This document shows positions 35,572 to 47,552 of a stretch of DNA of 64,000 nucleotides, piece by piece. The translations under genes were made by a program, and so were the position numbers. Source of the stretch: Kondoa malvinella (taxonomy: Eukaryota; Basidiomycota; Agaricostilbomycetes; Agaricostilbales; Kondoaceae); contig BCIM01000001.1 in the NCBI GenBank assembly GCA_039545315.1, forward strand, positions 2,327,783 through 2,391,782, in the 5' to 3' direction. Position 1 is the first letter of the stretch, and each line of letters starts with the position of its first letter. The notes under the pieces were generated by a model, which saw only the letters and a list, made by a program, of their open reading frames with translations, was not told the DNA's origin and did no database searches.

Positions 35572-36409
35572 TTCGCGCTCGTCAGAACGCACCTTCGCTC
35601 ACACCAACACTAACACTGAGTCCCTATACTGTAGGCATGCATCGTGTATCGGCATTGAATCGCCAGCTCATGTGAATATCAGCAATGCCCAGATCTTTTT
35701 CGACCTTATCGTCAAATCTCCCAAGAGATTGAGTTCTACGCAACAGAGGGCACAGGCAGACAGAATCAGATAGACTGTTATTATGGCAATTACCAGGGTC
35801 CAGGAAGCGTACGTGACTTTGATCAAGGATAAGCTGCGTCTCTCATTCTCTGCACAGGCCAGATGCATCTATAGCGGTGAGCTCTTATTTGTCTTCAGTT
35901 CGCTTCCTCACTGACAGCACTGCAGGCAACGACGGAGAGCTACTACGTTGCGAGTCTACCAGTAGTTTAGTCAGATGTCCGCTGTATGTCGATCCGGGCC
36001 CTTCAGAAGGCGAACTTTGCTACCTGGAATGCCCAAGAGTATGCTTTTTCGCTGTGTTCTTATAAAAGCTGACGAGCGATGACAGAGGATGAACGGCTAC
36101 TATCTCGCTGCTGGCAATGTGAAGAACCTTCTCGACGGCCAAATCGCTTCGATCTCCTGCCAATACTCAACTGAAGCTTTCGACCTGGACACTACGACCA
36201 GAACTTGCGAGTAAAACGCTCAAGATGGAGCTCTACTATCGGGTCAGCGGGCTCGCTACCATCTTTCTTCGAGGCTGATCGTGCTAGCAGAAGACCCAAC
36301 TAATTTTGGCTGTCAAGCTGCTATCGACAAAGGCAAGAATTGCGCTATTCGATCAAGACCGTTAAATGATGATGAGTATTTCCCAATCAAGCGTTCGTTG
36401 CAGCGGTAG
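35374..36409 (+). CDS. Secreted cysteine-rich protein
   Basis: The N-terminus MLNITFVILLLANIVLAAHS is a clear signal peptide. Splicing out 35539-35585 and 35631-35682 gives NAPSLTPTLTLSPYT and then QCPDLFRPYRQISQEIEFYA, IDCYYGNYQGPGS, a 19-nt exon (35858-35876) and LLRCESTSSLVRCPLYVDPG, GELCYLECPR. A later intron (83 nt, GTAAAA donor) adds EDPTNFGCQAAIDKGKNCAI and the stop at 36407-36409. The mature protein of about 210 residues has 11 cysteines and no membrane segment or GPI-type tail. I do not recognise the fold. A secreted or cell-wall role is inferred from the signal and cysteines; an effector-like role is speculative. The last intron is longer than its neighbours, and without it the protein would end at 36214. 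Confidence 0.6.
35541..35568. repeat. (TC)14 microsatellite
   Basis: Fourteen perfect TC units. In my model they lie inside the first intron (35539-35585) of the secreted protein gene, taking the place of a polypyrimidine tract. Confidence 0.9.
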
Positions 36410-36732
36410 AATGGTCGTACGGCAGCAGTTTGTATATGACTGTTTTTTCTTAGATTTTTGTATTACAGTTGAGGCAGTAGTTACATCTTCGTTCATGCAT
36501 AACGGCACCCACACCGGAGCGACTATCGCCCAGCATTCCATACTCTATGACAATATGTGATCAGCGAGGAAATCGACAGATTTGACGACGTACCGACGTG
36601 CAAAACCCAATGCGTGAACACATTACCGAGAGATCCGGGTGGGTTTTTGAGCTCGATAAGCACCACATTAGGCGGATCTCATTTCCACATCACAGAGGCA
36701 AATCCGCTTCTTGCATCGGCGGGCGTCTCCGA
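36410..36732. other. Convergent intergenic region
   Basis: This 323-bp interval lies between the ends of two converging genes. I see no separate gene. Confidence 0.4.
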
Positions 36733-39700
36733 CTACCTCACATGCACAACTAGATCTCGTCTGGCGATCGCGCCATTCTGCTGTTCGGCTGCTTCGCTGG
36801 CGATAACAGCTAATCGAAAGGTCCCTTTGGACAAAAAGCAAATTGGAGAGCGATTTGTCGACGCAGAATCTACTGGCTCGATACTGAAGACCGGCAGGCA
36901 TTGGCTCCCGCCGAAAATAACCATCGAGCACGAGCTGATCGGTTGAAGCACCTCGTCTTCGCTGTCGATGGAAGAAACCGAAGCGATGAATACATCGGCT
37001 TGCAGAACCATTGCCACATCTGCTTCTCGACTGAGTCTCAAACAACTTGTTCAAAGGCAAAAATTTACTTGATGTGCTCGAGATTCCGATATGAAGGTCG
37101 ATAAGTTCGTCAGCTTGGACTTGCCAGTGATCTTGAAGACCTTTTGATCGGACAGCAGATGGCTCGGAACTGGTCAGATTCACTTGAATGTCGATAGTTG
37201 GGACTTTCAGGATGTCCAACGTGTCTTCCGAAAGTCGCAAAGATCTCAGCGACACTTGACCATGTCGCCGTGTGCCAATCTAGCAGGTGCGTAAATGTTT
37301 AGCTCGCAATAGTAGAGGTGGCTCACCTCTTTCCAAGAAACTTCGATACTGTTCAGAACATATTCTCGGCACCAGAACAGCTCCGATTCCAGCATTTGAT
37401 CCTCTCGGGAGAGTTGTCTGTTGGATATGACATACTGCTTGGTGACCTCCGGTGCAGGTATCGGTTTTCCTGAAAGCTGAGAAGACGGAAGAGTTATCCG
37501 ACTCAATCTGACCAACAGACTGAAGACCGAATGTCAGCTTGAATGCTGCAGCAAACGTCCATCACACACCTGGCAGTTGCGCCGGGCTCGATGCGCTGGT
37601 TGATCGAGAGCGCTTCCAATTCTGTCGCGATAAATCAGCCTGCGATCAAGGACGTGTTGTAAATTGTTACCTGCTGTGCCCGCCCGAGCATCGCAGAAAG
37701 CTTCGAAAGGTTGATTTGACATGTTGTGAACTTCCATGATGAGCAGACAATGTCTTCCAGCCGCAACTGCACGAATAGATGCTTCGAGCGGTACTGCGAT
37801 GTGTGAGACACTTTGAGCTCGCTGCCGGTTTTGCGTGGCTGTCCGCTTCATCGCATGTGATGATGTGGGCTGTTGCGGTAGCTCCCGTAGGTGTTGGAGT
37901 AGCATAGATTCGGCCGACAAACAATAATGTACCGTCATCAGCACAGGACAGCTCAGACGTCGGATGAGCTGAGTATCTTCCGGGTGTGACAGAGATCCGT
38001 AGCTGATCTGGATTAATGCTTCATTGCTGATAGATTTGGATGTAGTCAAGAACAGGAAAACAGTGTACCTTACTAACAACTCACCACTGGACTTTTCCTA
38101 AGCAATCGACCTTCACCACCAGCTGCTCGCCTGGCTCCACCCGGACGTCCGTGCCAGGTCGCTGCCAGCTGAGCACGGGTCGATGGCGCAAATCTTGATC
38201 CAGCTCGTAGGCTGCTGCTGGTGCGAGGCTAATTTCGTGGTCCTGAAGGCGAGCAAGCATATCCGAGCTGTGTGCATCCTGAAAGCTGAGGTCCAGGTAA
38301 GTGATTGGCATTGAAGAGATGTTTTCAAGCTGAAGCTGAATTTCAGCTCTATGCTTCGCAGAACAATCAGCCCGAGTCAACTATACATGATGACCGCACC
38401 TTTCGCCGTCATAGAGCATCATCGCCCCATGAGTAAGCGATGTTGACCGTATTGCAAGCAAAGGTTGACAAGGCAAGACTTTGCATTGCAAATGCTTGAG
38501 TTCGCTTGAATCGTTGTCAGATTCGATCATCGACAACCGTTTGTTTGCAGAGAGGCCGATGTCCTTGATACGCTCCTCATCGAGCTGCACGCTGACGGGT
38601 CTGACATTGGCAGATGACGCTGATGCCCAAGACGGAAGTACGAATTCGCGCTGCATCGATCCTTGCAGACGGACTTTGCAGCCGCGCACTTCGAGAATAC
38701 CGGTCTCAAGGGGTGTACCAGTCAGGTGAATGGTATGGTAGGATGCGCTAGGCAGGGTGATCGAAATAGGATGGGCATCGAAAGAGCAGCCGGAAGTGCT
38801 GACACAGTCATCAGCGCAGACATCTCCAAGTTCAGCTAGCGTACCTCAGCTCGATACTTTCAACATGCAGATCGAACATAAAGGTGTTCTGCAGGGTGAC
38901 AAGCATATCGACCGGCTCATTTTGCACAAGAATAGACTACTTATAGGTCAGCAAGTCGCAAACAGCTACAAGAAGAGTCCGCACCTGAGTCAGTCCGGTG
39001 TTTCGCTTCTCTCTCTTCGGATCAAAGGAGTAAAAGGTGCTTGTCGGATTTGCTGCGCCCGTTTGCAGATCTTGAGCGCTACCAACCTCGTGTGGGAAGC
39101 GATTCGAAGGTAAACTGTATACCTCGCCATCAACGGCATGTTCTCAATGACTTGATCTGCACCTACGGAGCCACCTCGATCGACATGACGAAATTTGGCG
39201 GACCCCAAAAGTCGAGCTCGAATTCTGCACCACGTCGCGCAGCAGCTTGAAAGGTTTCAGGGATGCTTTGACTGAGCTCATATTGTTCCATAGGCGGCAT
39301 GACGGAGCTCAGACCACGGAGCCCTGACACGCCGAAGCGCAAGACAGCTGAATGTTCTGAAAGAGTTTCGAGACAAAATGAGTGCATGTCTAAAGTCACC
39401 AAAGCGCTCACCTGATATCATGCCAGCCATATAGACAGCATCCCTCACAATCGAAACTTGCAGACTAGGCCAGCCAAACCTGCCAACCAGATCTGGCTCA
39501 TCGCTGACCACAGTGCTCTTGACTTTATCTCCCGACAAGCCAAACACACTCTGCCTCCTCCTATTAGCCGCTTCTTTTGATCCAACGACCAGACGCTCAA
39601 TCAGCTCTACTCCATACGCCTCGCATACTTTCTCCAGCAATGCAACGATAGCTGTATTCCCTTCCGTTGCCGGAGTACTCCTAACTACCGCTTCGCTCGC

Positions 39701-41217
39701 TTGGGTCGTACGCGCTCTTCTAATCCCATCAGAAAGCAACGCCGCAATCTCCCTCAACACAACTGCTCTTTTCCTCGTATACCCCAAAGTAGAATAAAGG
39801 GAAGCCAAAGCTTTCAACACAGCCAATCGATCTGTCACCGCAATCGTTTCTAAGGCTTTTGTGATTGCTTGACTGGCAATTTCAGCGACGCTGAATCTTT
39901 GTATGGAAGAAAGGGCAGATAATCGCGCGTAATCTGATATATGTGGTTGTGATGCGCCGGAAGTAGTCATCATGAGCGATAATGCTTTGGCGTTCCACCC
40001 TCCTACTCGCCAAGCTGACGTTTGAACGCGAGCAGCGCGTAGACAGGCTTCGGCGTAGATGAGAGGTGGAGTCGTTTCTTGATCTTCCGTTATTTGAGTA
40101 AGGGATTTCGAATAGAGAGGAAGAACGGTTGCATAGCGGTCTGGGAGTTCGCGAAGGGTAGAGACGCCGTGCGTTTGAAGGATATCAACTTTGGTTCCAG
40201 TCGGTGAAATAGTCTGTCAGTCAAAAACTTGAACGTGAGTACCACAGTACAAACACGATCACGCCTACTGACCTCTTTGGCAGACACCCAGATTGACATG
40301 GCCAGGAGCATGATCAAATTCTCCGCAGCCGAAGCGTGCCAAACATCATCCGAGGTGGTCTTGCTGATGACGATGGCTTCATTGTAAAGATTTGTAGCTT
40401 CAGACCACCTTCCTGCCAAGGTGCGTAAATCGGCTTTCAGCTTCAACACCCGACCTTGCATCTTGCGTCTGTTGGATTTATCCATTGCCGAAACGTCAGG
40501 AATGGTACTGAAGCGTTTTGAGGTGCCGTCCATGCTATCAGTTGGGTTTGGTGTGCTGGCACGACGGAGAGCGTCTGGCGTTGAAGTGCGAACGATCGAG
40601 CTGGTTGAAGTGCGAGTATTCAAAGGTGCCAAGACATCAGGAATGATAGTTTCGGAAGGTCCTTCGACTGCTAGACGCTTCTCCATTGCACTAGCGAGGT
40701 CAGACAAGCCATGGAGGAGACTAGCGCTGAAATCGGCCATCAAAGTAGCCATGTAGAAATTTGGGTCGCCAACATTAGGGATGACGACGAGACCTTCGAC
40801 ATCATCTTGCTGAGCTTCAGACGGATGGAAAGCAAACAAGCGAGTTGCCAATACTTGCGGGTGTTGTTTGACCAAGCGATCAAATTCGAGCTTGCCTTCT
40901 TGTAAATCATCCCATTCTGAGCAGTCGAGTACACCAATCAAGCCAAGCACTCGTCTCGACAGTTGAAACTCTTCTAGATAGGCTTGCGAACGCGGATAGG
41001 CCTCCAAGTATTGAAACAACAAAGACCCGTTTGATGTAGGGAAAGCAGTACATGGCGCAGCAGGGCCTCTTGGGTCTGTAGGCACGTCTCGAACGGGAAT
41101 CTTTGTGAATTGCTTAATCAAGGCTGTGTGCTCTGAATGCACTTCACGTCGAATTGGCTGAACGGGCACCAAGAGGATCTTGAGTTGGGCGATGGACGCC
41201 AAACTGAGCTCTATCAT
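36733..41217 (-). CDS. TRS120: TRAPP II subunit Trs120
   Basis: Trs120 is a large TRAPP II-specific subunit, acting with Trs130 and Trs65 as the Ypt31/Rab11 exchange factor at the late Golgi. The N-terminus MIELSLASIAQLKILLVPVQ is followed by LLFQYLEAYPRSQAYLEEFQ and LSRRVLGLIGVLDCSEW, a typical Trs120/NIBP start. TPR-like helices continue (LADLRTLAGRWSEATNLYNE, DDVWHASAAENLIMLLA), then FGWPSLQVSIVRDAVYMAGM. The C-terminal half is beta-rich, with Ig-like modules. The protein stops at 36733-36735 after RRDLVVHVR. Its exons are separated by eight or more short introns, and the total is about 1,300 residues. The start at 41217 lies only 88 bp from the divergent TEX1 gene. Confidence 0.85.
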
Positions 41218-41305
41218 ATTCCCAGCAGTTTGTACGGCGACAGCATCACTTGACTAGTTTCGCTTGGAATTCGCTCGTTGGACATCAACCGCCTTCATTG
41301 GAAAT

Positions 41306-42812
41306 ATGGCAACCACGACAGCCTCGACAAGCACTACAACAGTCGCTCCAACTGGCCCTTCAACTTCTGCGTCGCTTGCGAAATGGCAGACAAGGGAATT
41401 GCCGAAAGGTGCTCATGTGCGTTTGAGGGCCTCGAGTAGCTTTATTTGAAGCTTATCCGATTGCTGTCTTCGCACAGAAAGACAAAGTTCATGCATTAGG
41501 CTAGCACAGTCCCCTTGATCAACCATATCAAGCTAATCAGATACATCAGAACAGGGTGGTCATGCGACGGCGTTCGACTAGCTACAGGCTCGCAAGACAT
41601 GACTGTCAGGATATGGAAGCCTTTCGTAGCTGATTGTGCGTTCCTCTCTCTGTCCGTCCGTATCGCGCGAGCTGAGGTCTCGGTCGAAACCAGACAAGAA
41701 CTCTGCTTCATTGAAAGGTCATACAAGCCATATTGTGAGCTTGGTGTGGGATCCTGGACATCCCGAACGGGTGAGTTCTACTCGGAAGTTGTCTCTGGAT
41801 ATTACCCAACAGAGATCTCACAGCTCGCTACTGTTTCCGAAGACAAGACTTTACGTATTTGGGACATAAGACGTGGGTGCAGCAAGTCTCGCTTTGGCAT
41901 CGCTGATTCGATGACCACGTTGGCTCACAGAGGGCAAAGAGATACATACAATCCCTATACCAGAGCACCCACTCAACATGGCTTGGTCACCCGACGGTCA
42001 ATGGATAGTAGTCGCCAACAAATTCAACGTCTTTACCATCATTTCAACCGCACAAGGTTCCGTGCACAACTCGCATAAAGAACTGGACGAGGTGCGTCAT
42101 GTCTGCTCTTTCCTTTGGGGATGTTTGCAGAAGTTGACGTACAGGCAAACGAAATGATCTTTTCACAAACGGCCGATCATCTGGCTGTAGCTTCTGGTGT
42201 CGGCCTCAAACTCTTCTCTGCACCGAGTATGGACTTGTTATCTACTATCGACGCGCATCCAGCTTCTTGTGCAAGTCTGGATCTGGATCCGAGGGGAAGG
42301 TGCGGCCGAGCACGTTCTAATGAGTCTAGACTCACGACTAGGCTTGCGTTCCACAGATATCTAGCTATGGGCTCGAATGACTCTTTGGCGAGTTTGTGGG
42401 ATACCAGAGAATGGTACTGCGTGCGAACATTTACTAAATCAGAGTGGGTCGAGGTCCTTTGTTTCGGCATGTGTGCTGATTTCAGGAATACTTCGATGCA
42501 CAGTTCACCTGTTCGAGCTGTTCGATTCTCGCATGATGGTGATTTGCTCGCCATGGCAACGGAAGACCCAAAGATAGATATTGTGCGTTCAACTTGGCTC
42601 TATGCACATTAGTGTGCTGAGGCCTTTGTTTGTTTGCACAGGCTTCGGTGGAAAGCGGTACGACAATACACTCCATCCCAATAACAACAGGCGTACAACG
42701 AATAGTACAAGCCATCTCCTTTGCGCCCAATAGACTGGCACTAGCCTATGCAGTGGACGAACAAGATTCAGCAGGTAGATGGGAAGGATGTGTAAGAGTA
42801 TTCTACAAGTGA
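41306..42812 (+). CDS. TEX1: THO complex WD40 subunit TEX1/THOC3
   Basis: TEX1/THOC3 is the WD40 subunit of the TREX complex, which couples transcription to mRNA export. Starting with MATTTASTSTTTVAPTG, the protein reads DKVHALGWSCDGVRLATGSQ, DMTVRIWKPF, SLKGHTSHIVSLVWDPGHPE, ISQLATVSEDKTLRIWDIR, PLNMAWSPDGQWIVVANKFN, MGSNDSLASLWDTREWYCVR and VRAVRFSHDGDLLAMATEDP. That is seven WD-like blades. The stop is at 42810-42812. There are nine short introns. Intron 41500-41554 has a GC donor (GCTAGC) and is needed to join HALG to WSCDG. About 345 residues, normal for the family. Confidence 0.85.
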
Positions 42813-42882
42813 AGAATGCATTGAAAAAGATGGTATCTTATGCAACAAAACCCATCCTGCCGCTGTAGTTCCACCGAAAGAC

Positions 42883-44348
42883 CTATCGTTCTAACTTTGC
42901 CAATTCTTCATCAATCTCTTCGGTTGATAATACATCGTAGCTTTCGCTAGCGGAGGAATTCTGTGTCGGCAGGACTGAAGGTAATCTCGAGCCATAGCCG
43001 AGGACGAGTCGCTGCCACCCGTTCGTACTACCCTTCTCTATCGCTTCTGTATCTGTTCGTCCTAACGAAGTTCGACGGAAAAGTAGGAAGAACGAGAGGG
43101 CGTAGCATGAACCGGCCAGAAGATCGATTGCCCAGTGATGTCGTAAATACCTGTGAGCATGATATATTACAGCAGAACATAGTCTGATATCTGAACTGCT
43201 CACATTGTCGCCCACAGCATCCACGCTGCGTATAGCATGATGGCCGTTGTTCCTGCGCGGTTGTAATACCGGCTCATGTACAGCGCACAGCATATCGCTG
43301 TACCCGCATGCACTGATGGTATTGCGCCAAATACAACAGGTGATTTCTTGAAGCTGTCAATGCAACAACACACCAATCAGCCAATAAGCTGAATAGGTCA
43401 GTCGTGCACTTACGCCTTATGGTACAGGTTGATTCCGAGAATCTCATCCACTCGGATCAGACCAGCTGGATTGCCGAGTGTTTCGTAGCTTGGCGGAGGT
43501 TCTGGTGGTTCGCCATATAAATCAGTGAACCCTGTTTTGGCTATAAATAGCTATTCGACTCTATTCTGGGGTGGGGAAAATTACATGGTGCTGCGTCTGA
43601 CGCAAGCTGTCAGTAGGGTTACAAGTGGAAGCAAACGAGGCTCACTAGGGAATATAAGATGTGTAAAGAGACTTGCGCAATTTTGAAACCCTAGCGACCA
43701 GCCAAAAGTGGCTGCTACGCCAGGAGGAGCCCAAAGCCAAAGGAAGAAGCCGCCCAAGAAAGGTGAAGCGAAATGTAGGACGCCATAAGAAGCGAAAGAG
43801 AATAGATCTTTCCCGTCTGTGACGCTCGTTGTGCCTAACCAGCTGAGAAGACTGAGAGTGACTGGGTAGGCGAGGGCGCTGTATGCTGCTAGTCTTTGTT
43901 TCGATGCAAAGAAGTCTGCCCAGACATGCGATGATGAAGTGTTGCTGCTTGAATAGAGGTAATGCACAGCCGGTAAGACGCAAAGTGTTAGGAGTAAGGT
44001 GCCAAAGAAGGAAGTGATGACGCCGTCGACGTGCGGAAGGAGCGCGGTATGTATCTGCAGTTATGAATGAGCCTCTTACTGATGCCAGAGCAGATAGAAT
44101 TACCTCAGGTCGCCAGGAGTGCGGAATAGCTCCTGCGTGTTTGAAGCTAAAGACCCATAGAAATGCAGGAGCGGCTCCGTCTGCTCGAGATTATCAGCCT
44201 AGACGGAGCTGCAGGAACGTGACGTACAGGCAATAGCCAATAGAGTGCCAACAAATGATCTCCCATTGGTGAAAGCGAAATATATTTGCTTTGCCAGATT
44301 GACTAGGCGGTTTGACGCATGCAGCGGAGGCGAAGAAGGAGGGAACAT
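42883..44348 (-). CDS. AUR1: Inositol phosphorylceramide synthase catalytic subunit
   Basis: AUR1 transfers inositol phosphate from phosphatidylinositol to ceramide in the Golgi; it is fungus-specific and essential. The start MFPPSSPPLHASNRLVNLAK is followed by membrane segments, SFVGTLLAIAYGAAPAFLWV and RPEIHTALLPHVD. Later exons carry FPNAAPWFTDLYG, NLYHKAFKKSPVVFGAIPSV and HAGT. The phosphatase-type motif YLRHHWAIDLLAGSCYALSF holds the second catalytic His with Asp. Six short introns join these pieces exactly at conserved residues. The cytosolic tail ends EEIDEELAKLER at 42883. About 380 residues and eight likely membrane spans. The catalytic GAIPSVHAG and HHWAIDL motifs are complete. Confidence 0.93.
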
Positions 44349-44703
44349 GGCTTGAGTATTGATTTGACAACCACTGAGCGCCTGCTCGCTTCGTCGCTAG
44401 TGTTTTCAGCCGAGCGGAAGAGAACAGGATGTCCGAGCGAGACCAGTGTAGGACAGGCTCTCGTGTCGCGTGTTGACGCAGTCCAACCAGAGGTATCTAG
44501 GCTCACTGAAAGCAGTCACTAAAGGAGACTCCGACTCGCTTTGTAGTAGTAGTAGTAGGGGACAGGAAAAGAAAATTGCTCCGCATTTACCTTCAGCACA
44601 GCCAACGCGTATAACCCCCAAAGCCAACAAGTATACCCTGAGCTACAGTCAATGATACACCAGCAGTAGAATATACACCGGGCGAGAGGCGCTTGTACAG
44701 GAA
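44349..44703. promoter_or_regulatory. Divergent upstream region AUR1 / ARP10
   Basis: This is 355 bp between two divergent starts. It contains a (GTA)5 run at 44543-44558. There is no open frame of interest. Confidence 0.45.
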
Positions 44704-46310
44704 ATGGCCAATTTGACACCAACTCGCCCAACAGCGGGAAGCAGCACCTTAGCGGCCTCTCCAGCATACATTGCATCAAGAAAGTACACTCTTTATGGCT
44801 CAGAAGACTATGCAATCCTTGATTTGGGCTCGAGATATTGGAAATATGGTTTCTCAGGTGAAGCTGGGCCAAGAGGTGTACTCGACATTGCGACACTAGG
44901 CGCCAGACCAGGAGGCCTATGGTCACTGAGTTGCGCGACTGATTGGTCGGAAGAAGACGAACATCAAGTGGAAGCGGTTGTGCAAGCTGGCCTGCGCAAA
45001 ATCATCTATCGCGAATTAATGCTGGACCCTAAATCTCGCAAGGTGTTGATCGTCGAGAATCCTTTGCTACCTATACGGGTCAAGAACCTTGTCGCGAAAG
45101 TGCTTTTCGGCAATCTTCAGGTTCGAGCTCTTGTCGAAAGCATAACGCGAGGGGTTCTCATTCGTTCGCGTAGATTCCTTCTCTCACCTTTGCTCTGTCA
45201 CCTCTTCTATCACTGCTTGCGATTGGTAGCTTGACTGGCCTGGTAGTAGATTGTGGCTTTCTTGAAACATGTGCGACACCCGTAAGTCTGCCTACAACAC
45301 CTTTTGCGCAATGTTGAGTGCATGCTCTAGGTATACCACGCTCGCCCTCTTTTCAACTATATGCACTCGACCTCTTGTGCCGGAAAACGATTGAAACAGC
45401 GACTGCGCAGTCTGTTACTGAAATTTGCTCGTTATACCCCTCCGCCAAATCTCAGCTCCAGCAATACTGCACCTAGACCTACTGCTGGACCAGTGCCATC
45501 TGAATGTCTGACTCCTTCCCTTTTGGAAGATCTCGTCACTAGAGCGCTTTTCGTTGGCAGTCCTATTACTCAAGAAGCATCGTCCGGGTCGGTTCAAGAT
45601 TCAGACGTCGACATGCAAGATATATATGATGAAAGCAAATACGTGCGGCTACTCGAACTCGAGTCGCTGAAAGCACGATACGAAGCCAACGCGACTGCGA
45701 CATCTCTAAATCACAGGATCAGCAATCCGCATAGTTCTGCCGGAATTCGTAAAGGACTACTGGTGATACCGGGTTGGATCAGGGAAAGAGCGACAGATGT
45801 GCTGTTCGAGTCTGGGGATGTGGATGAGCCTAGTATAGTTGAGGTCATCCTAGATGTGATACTACAGGTGCGTCTGATGGAGCTCTCACTGTATATGTTT
45901 ACTGATCAATCACCGCCGCACAGCTACCTATAGACCTCCGCAAACCATTCTGCTCTTCTATCTTACTCACTGGCGGCGTCTGTATGCTACCTGGCTTCAC
46001 TACCCGCCTGCGACAAGAACTCATCTCTGCTCTTTCCTCACCTTCAACAAGGCGACAGACTTACGCTTCCCGCTTTGCACCTCTATCAGCCCTCAGCCCA
46101 AGTATAGCAATCCTAAACGACCCATGTCATAATCTCTCACCTGACGCGCACGGAGACTCTGGGAAAGCTCCACCGTTCGCTATGAGCTTGTTACCTTGGA
46201 TCGGGGCTAGTTTGGCTGCTGGGTTGAAGACGAGTGGTGAAACTGTGCTGAAGGAGAAATGGGAGACTTTGCCAGATTGGACGATACCGCTTGCTGCTCG
46301 GACAGCTTGA
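44704..46310 (+). CDS. ARP10: Actin-related protein 10 (dynactin pointed-end subunit)
   Basis: Arp10 (Arp11 in animals) caps the pointed end of the Arp1 filament in dynactin. The actin fold is seen as YAILDLGSRYWKYGFSGEAG (beta-1/beta-2 of the nucleotide cleft), KVLIVENPLLPIRVKNLVAK, and, after an unusually short-looking exon split, AIGSLTGLVVDCGFLETCAT, VYHARPLFNYMHSTSCAG and LTGGVCMLPGFTTRLRQEL. These correspond to phosphate loops 1 and 2 and the adenosine loop, though some residues are diverged as usual for Arp10. The end is WTIPLAARTA at 46308-46310. Three introns; about 480 residues. A Ser-rich insert lies in the middle. Confidence 0.82.
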
Positions 46311-46445
46311 TACATCAGATGTTCAAAAAGGTCATTGCATCAAATGCTCGTATTTGTTCTGAGGCTGAATGACGTTATGAAGCTATGGATTATGAAATTA
46401 TGAAATTGCCCGGGAAGTGTCAACGCCATCTCTTGCTGAACCACC

Positions 46446-47470
46446 ATGAGGACTGGAACATCAGCAGCGCAAGGCATGAAGCTTATCGTCAAGCAGTCAA
46501 GCTTTATCGTACCTGATCATGATCCGATCCATACCTTCTTCGCACTGAACCTGGCGCTCGAGTCTCTTCGATTTGATCCACACGTCCGAAGAAGCTTGTA
46601 TCCTGTCTTTATTGGTTGCGCACACACCTCTGCTCCGACTACAGCTCAGCAGCAGCAGTTTGACAAGTCGCTCAATGGCTACTTGGAAACATCCCTGCCA
46701 GAAGTGCACCTAGTCGAAACGCAAGACTGTGCATGCATCTATCGACCTCAACTGGGTGAAAATGCGGTCATCAGACTGAATCGCTGGCTCGCTGTAGCCC
46801 TCGAAGAAGCCGGAAAATCATTCAACAACAATTATCCTCTGATCCAAATGTTCATGATCGTTGCCTTCCTTCACGAAATCGCCCACGCATATGAACTATA
46901 TCTTAGGCAAGCTACACACAGCTCGCTTGGCCTAACTAGAGCAGATTGAGAAGATGTGGTCCCACAGAGAGATAAGAACGGACAGATCATGATGGGCCCG
47001 GACGGAGATGCACTGAAGGGGGAGATAGACGAAGCGGGCTGTATACTAGAGGCGCAGCTTTTCGGCGGCGGTATGAAACTTGGTATTGTGGTTACCGTAA
47101 AGCGGGAGCAGTCGCCATTTCGCACTATTCAAGCTTTGGAGCTTCAGGATGTTCATGGGAAGCACTACAGCCTCAGTGAGCTCTGCGCATTCCTTCGTGA
47201 GATCTAACTGAACCCTATTCAGCTATTAATCAGGTCATTGATTGGATGGTGCGCCTGCAACACTTCAATATTACACCATTCGCTCTTCCGCTGGACTCGT
47301 CCGGACCTCTACACCATACTCTAGCACGATATCAGACAGTGGATACCCTGGACAGCCACTCCGCACCCTCTTCTGTCTCTATCTCGCCGACCAGACTAGC
47401 TGCCTGTGATGCGGTCGATCTGCGACCATCTGATTGGGATAGGCAGGGAGAGGTGCGGATGCAGGTGTGA
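46446..47470 (+). CDS. Putative HEXXH metallopeptidase-like protein
   Basis: The first exon ends with MFMIVAFLHEIAHAYELYL, a hydrophobic helix with an HEXXH zinc motif (HEIAH). The downstream exon reads DKNGQIMMGPDGDALKGEI and DEAGCILEAQLFGGGMKLGI, where the DEAG...E pattern could supply the third zinc ligand, as in gluzincin-like proteins. The frames join if a GC-AG intron (donor GCAAGC at 46915, acceptor after cacagag) is removed. A second, 47-nt intron (GTGAGC) leads to INQVIDWMVRLQHFNI and the stop at 47468-47470. I know such HEXXH hypotheticals from fungi but no proven function. It has no signal peptide. About 300 residues. The first intron is not certain because an alternative GC donor six bases downstream also restores frame. 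Confidence 0.55.
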
Positions 47471-47552
47471 CTGATGGATTCAGGACTTCTTCTGTATAGC
47501 TCGGATACATAAGTTGTACAGCAGTTGATTGCTATGCTGTCACGAAACAAGC

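Noticed and set aside
44543..44558. (GTA)5 run as a regulatory element
   Set aside because: It is a short simple repeat with no other support.
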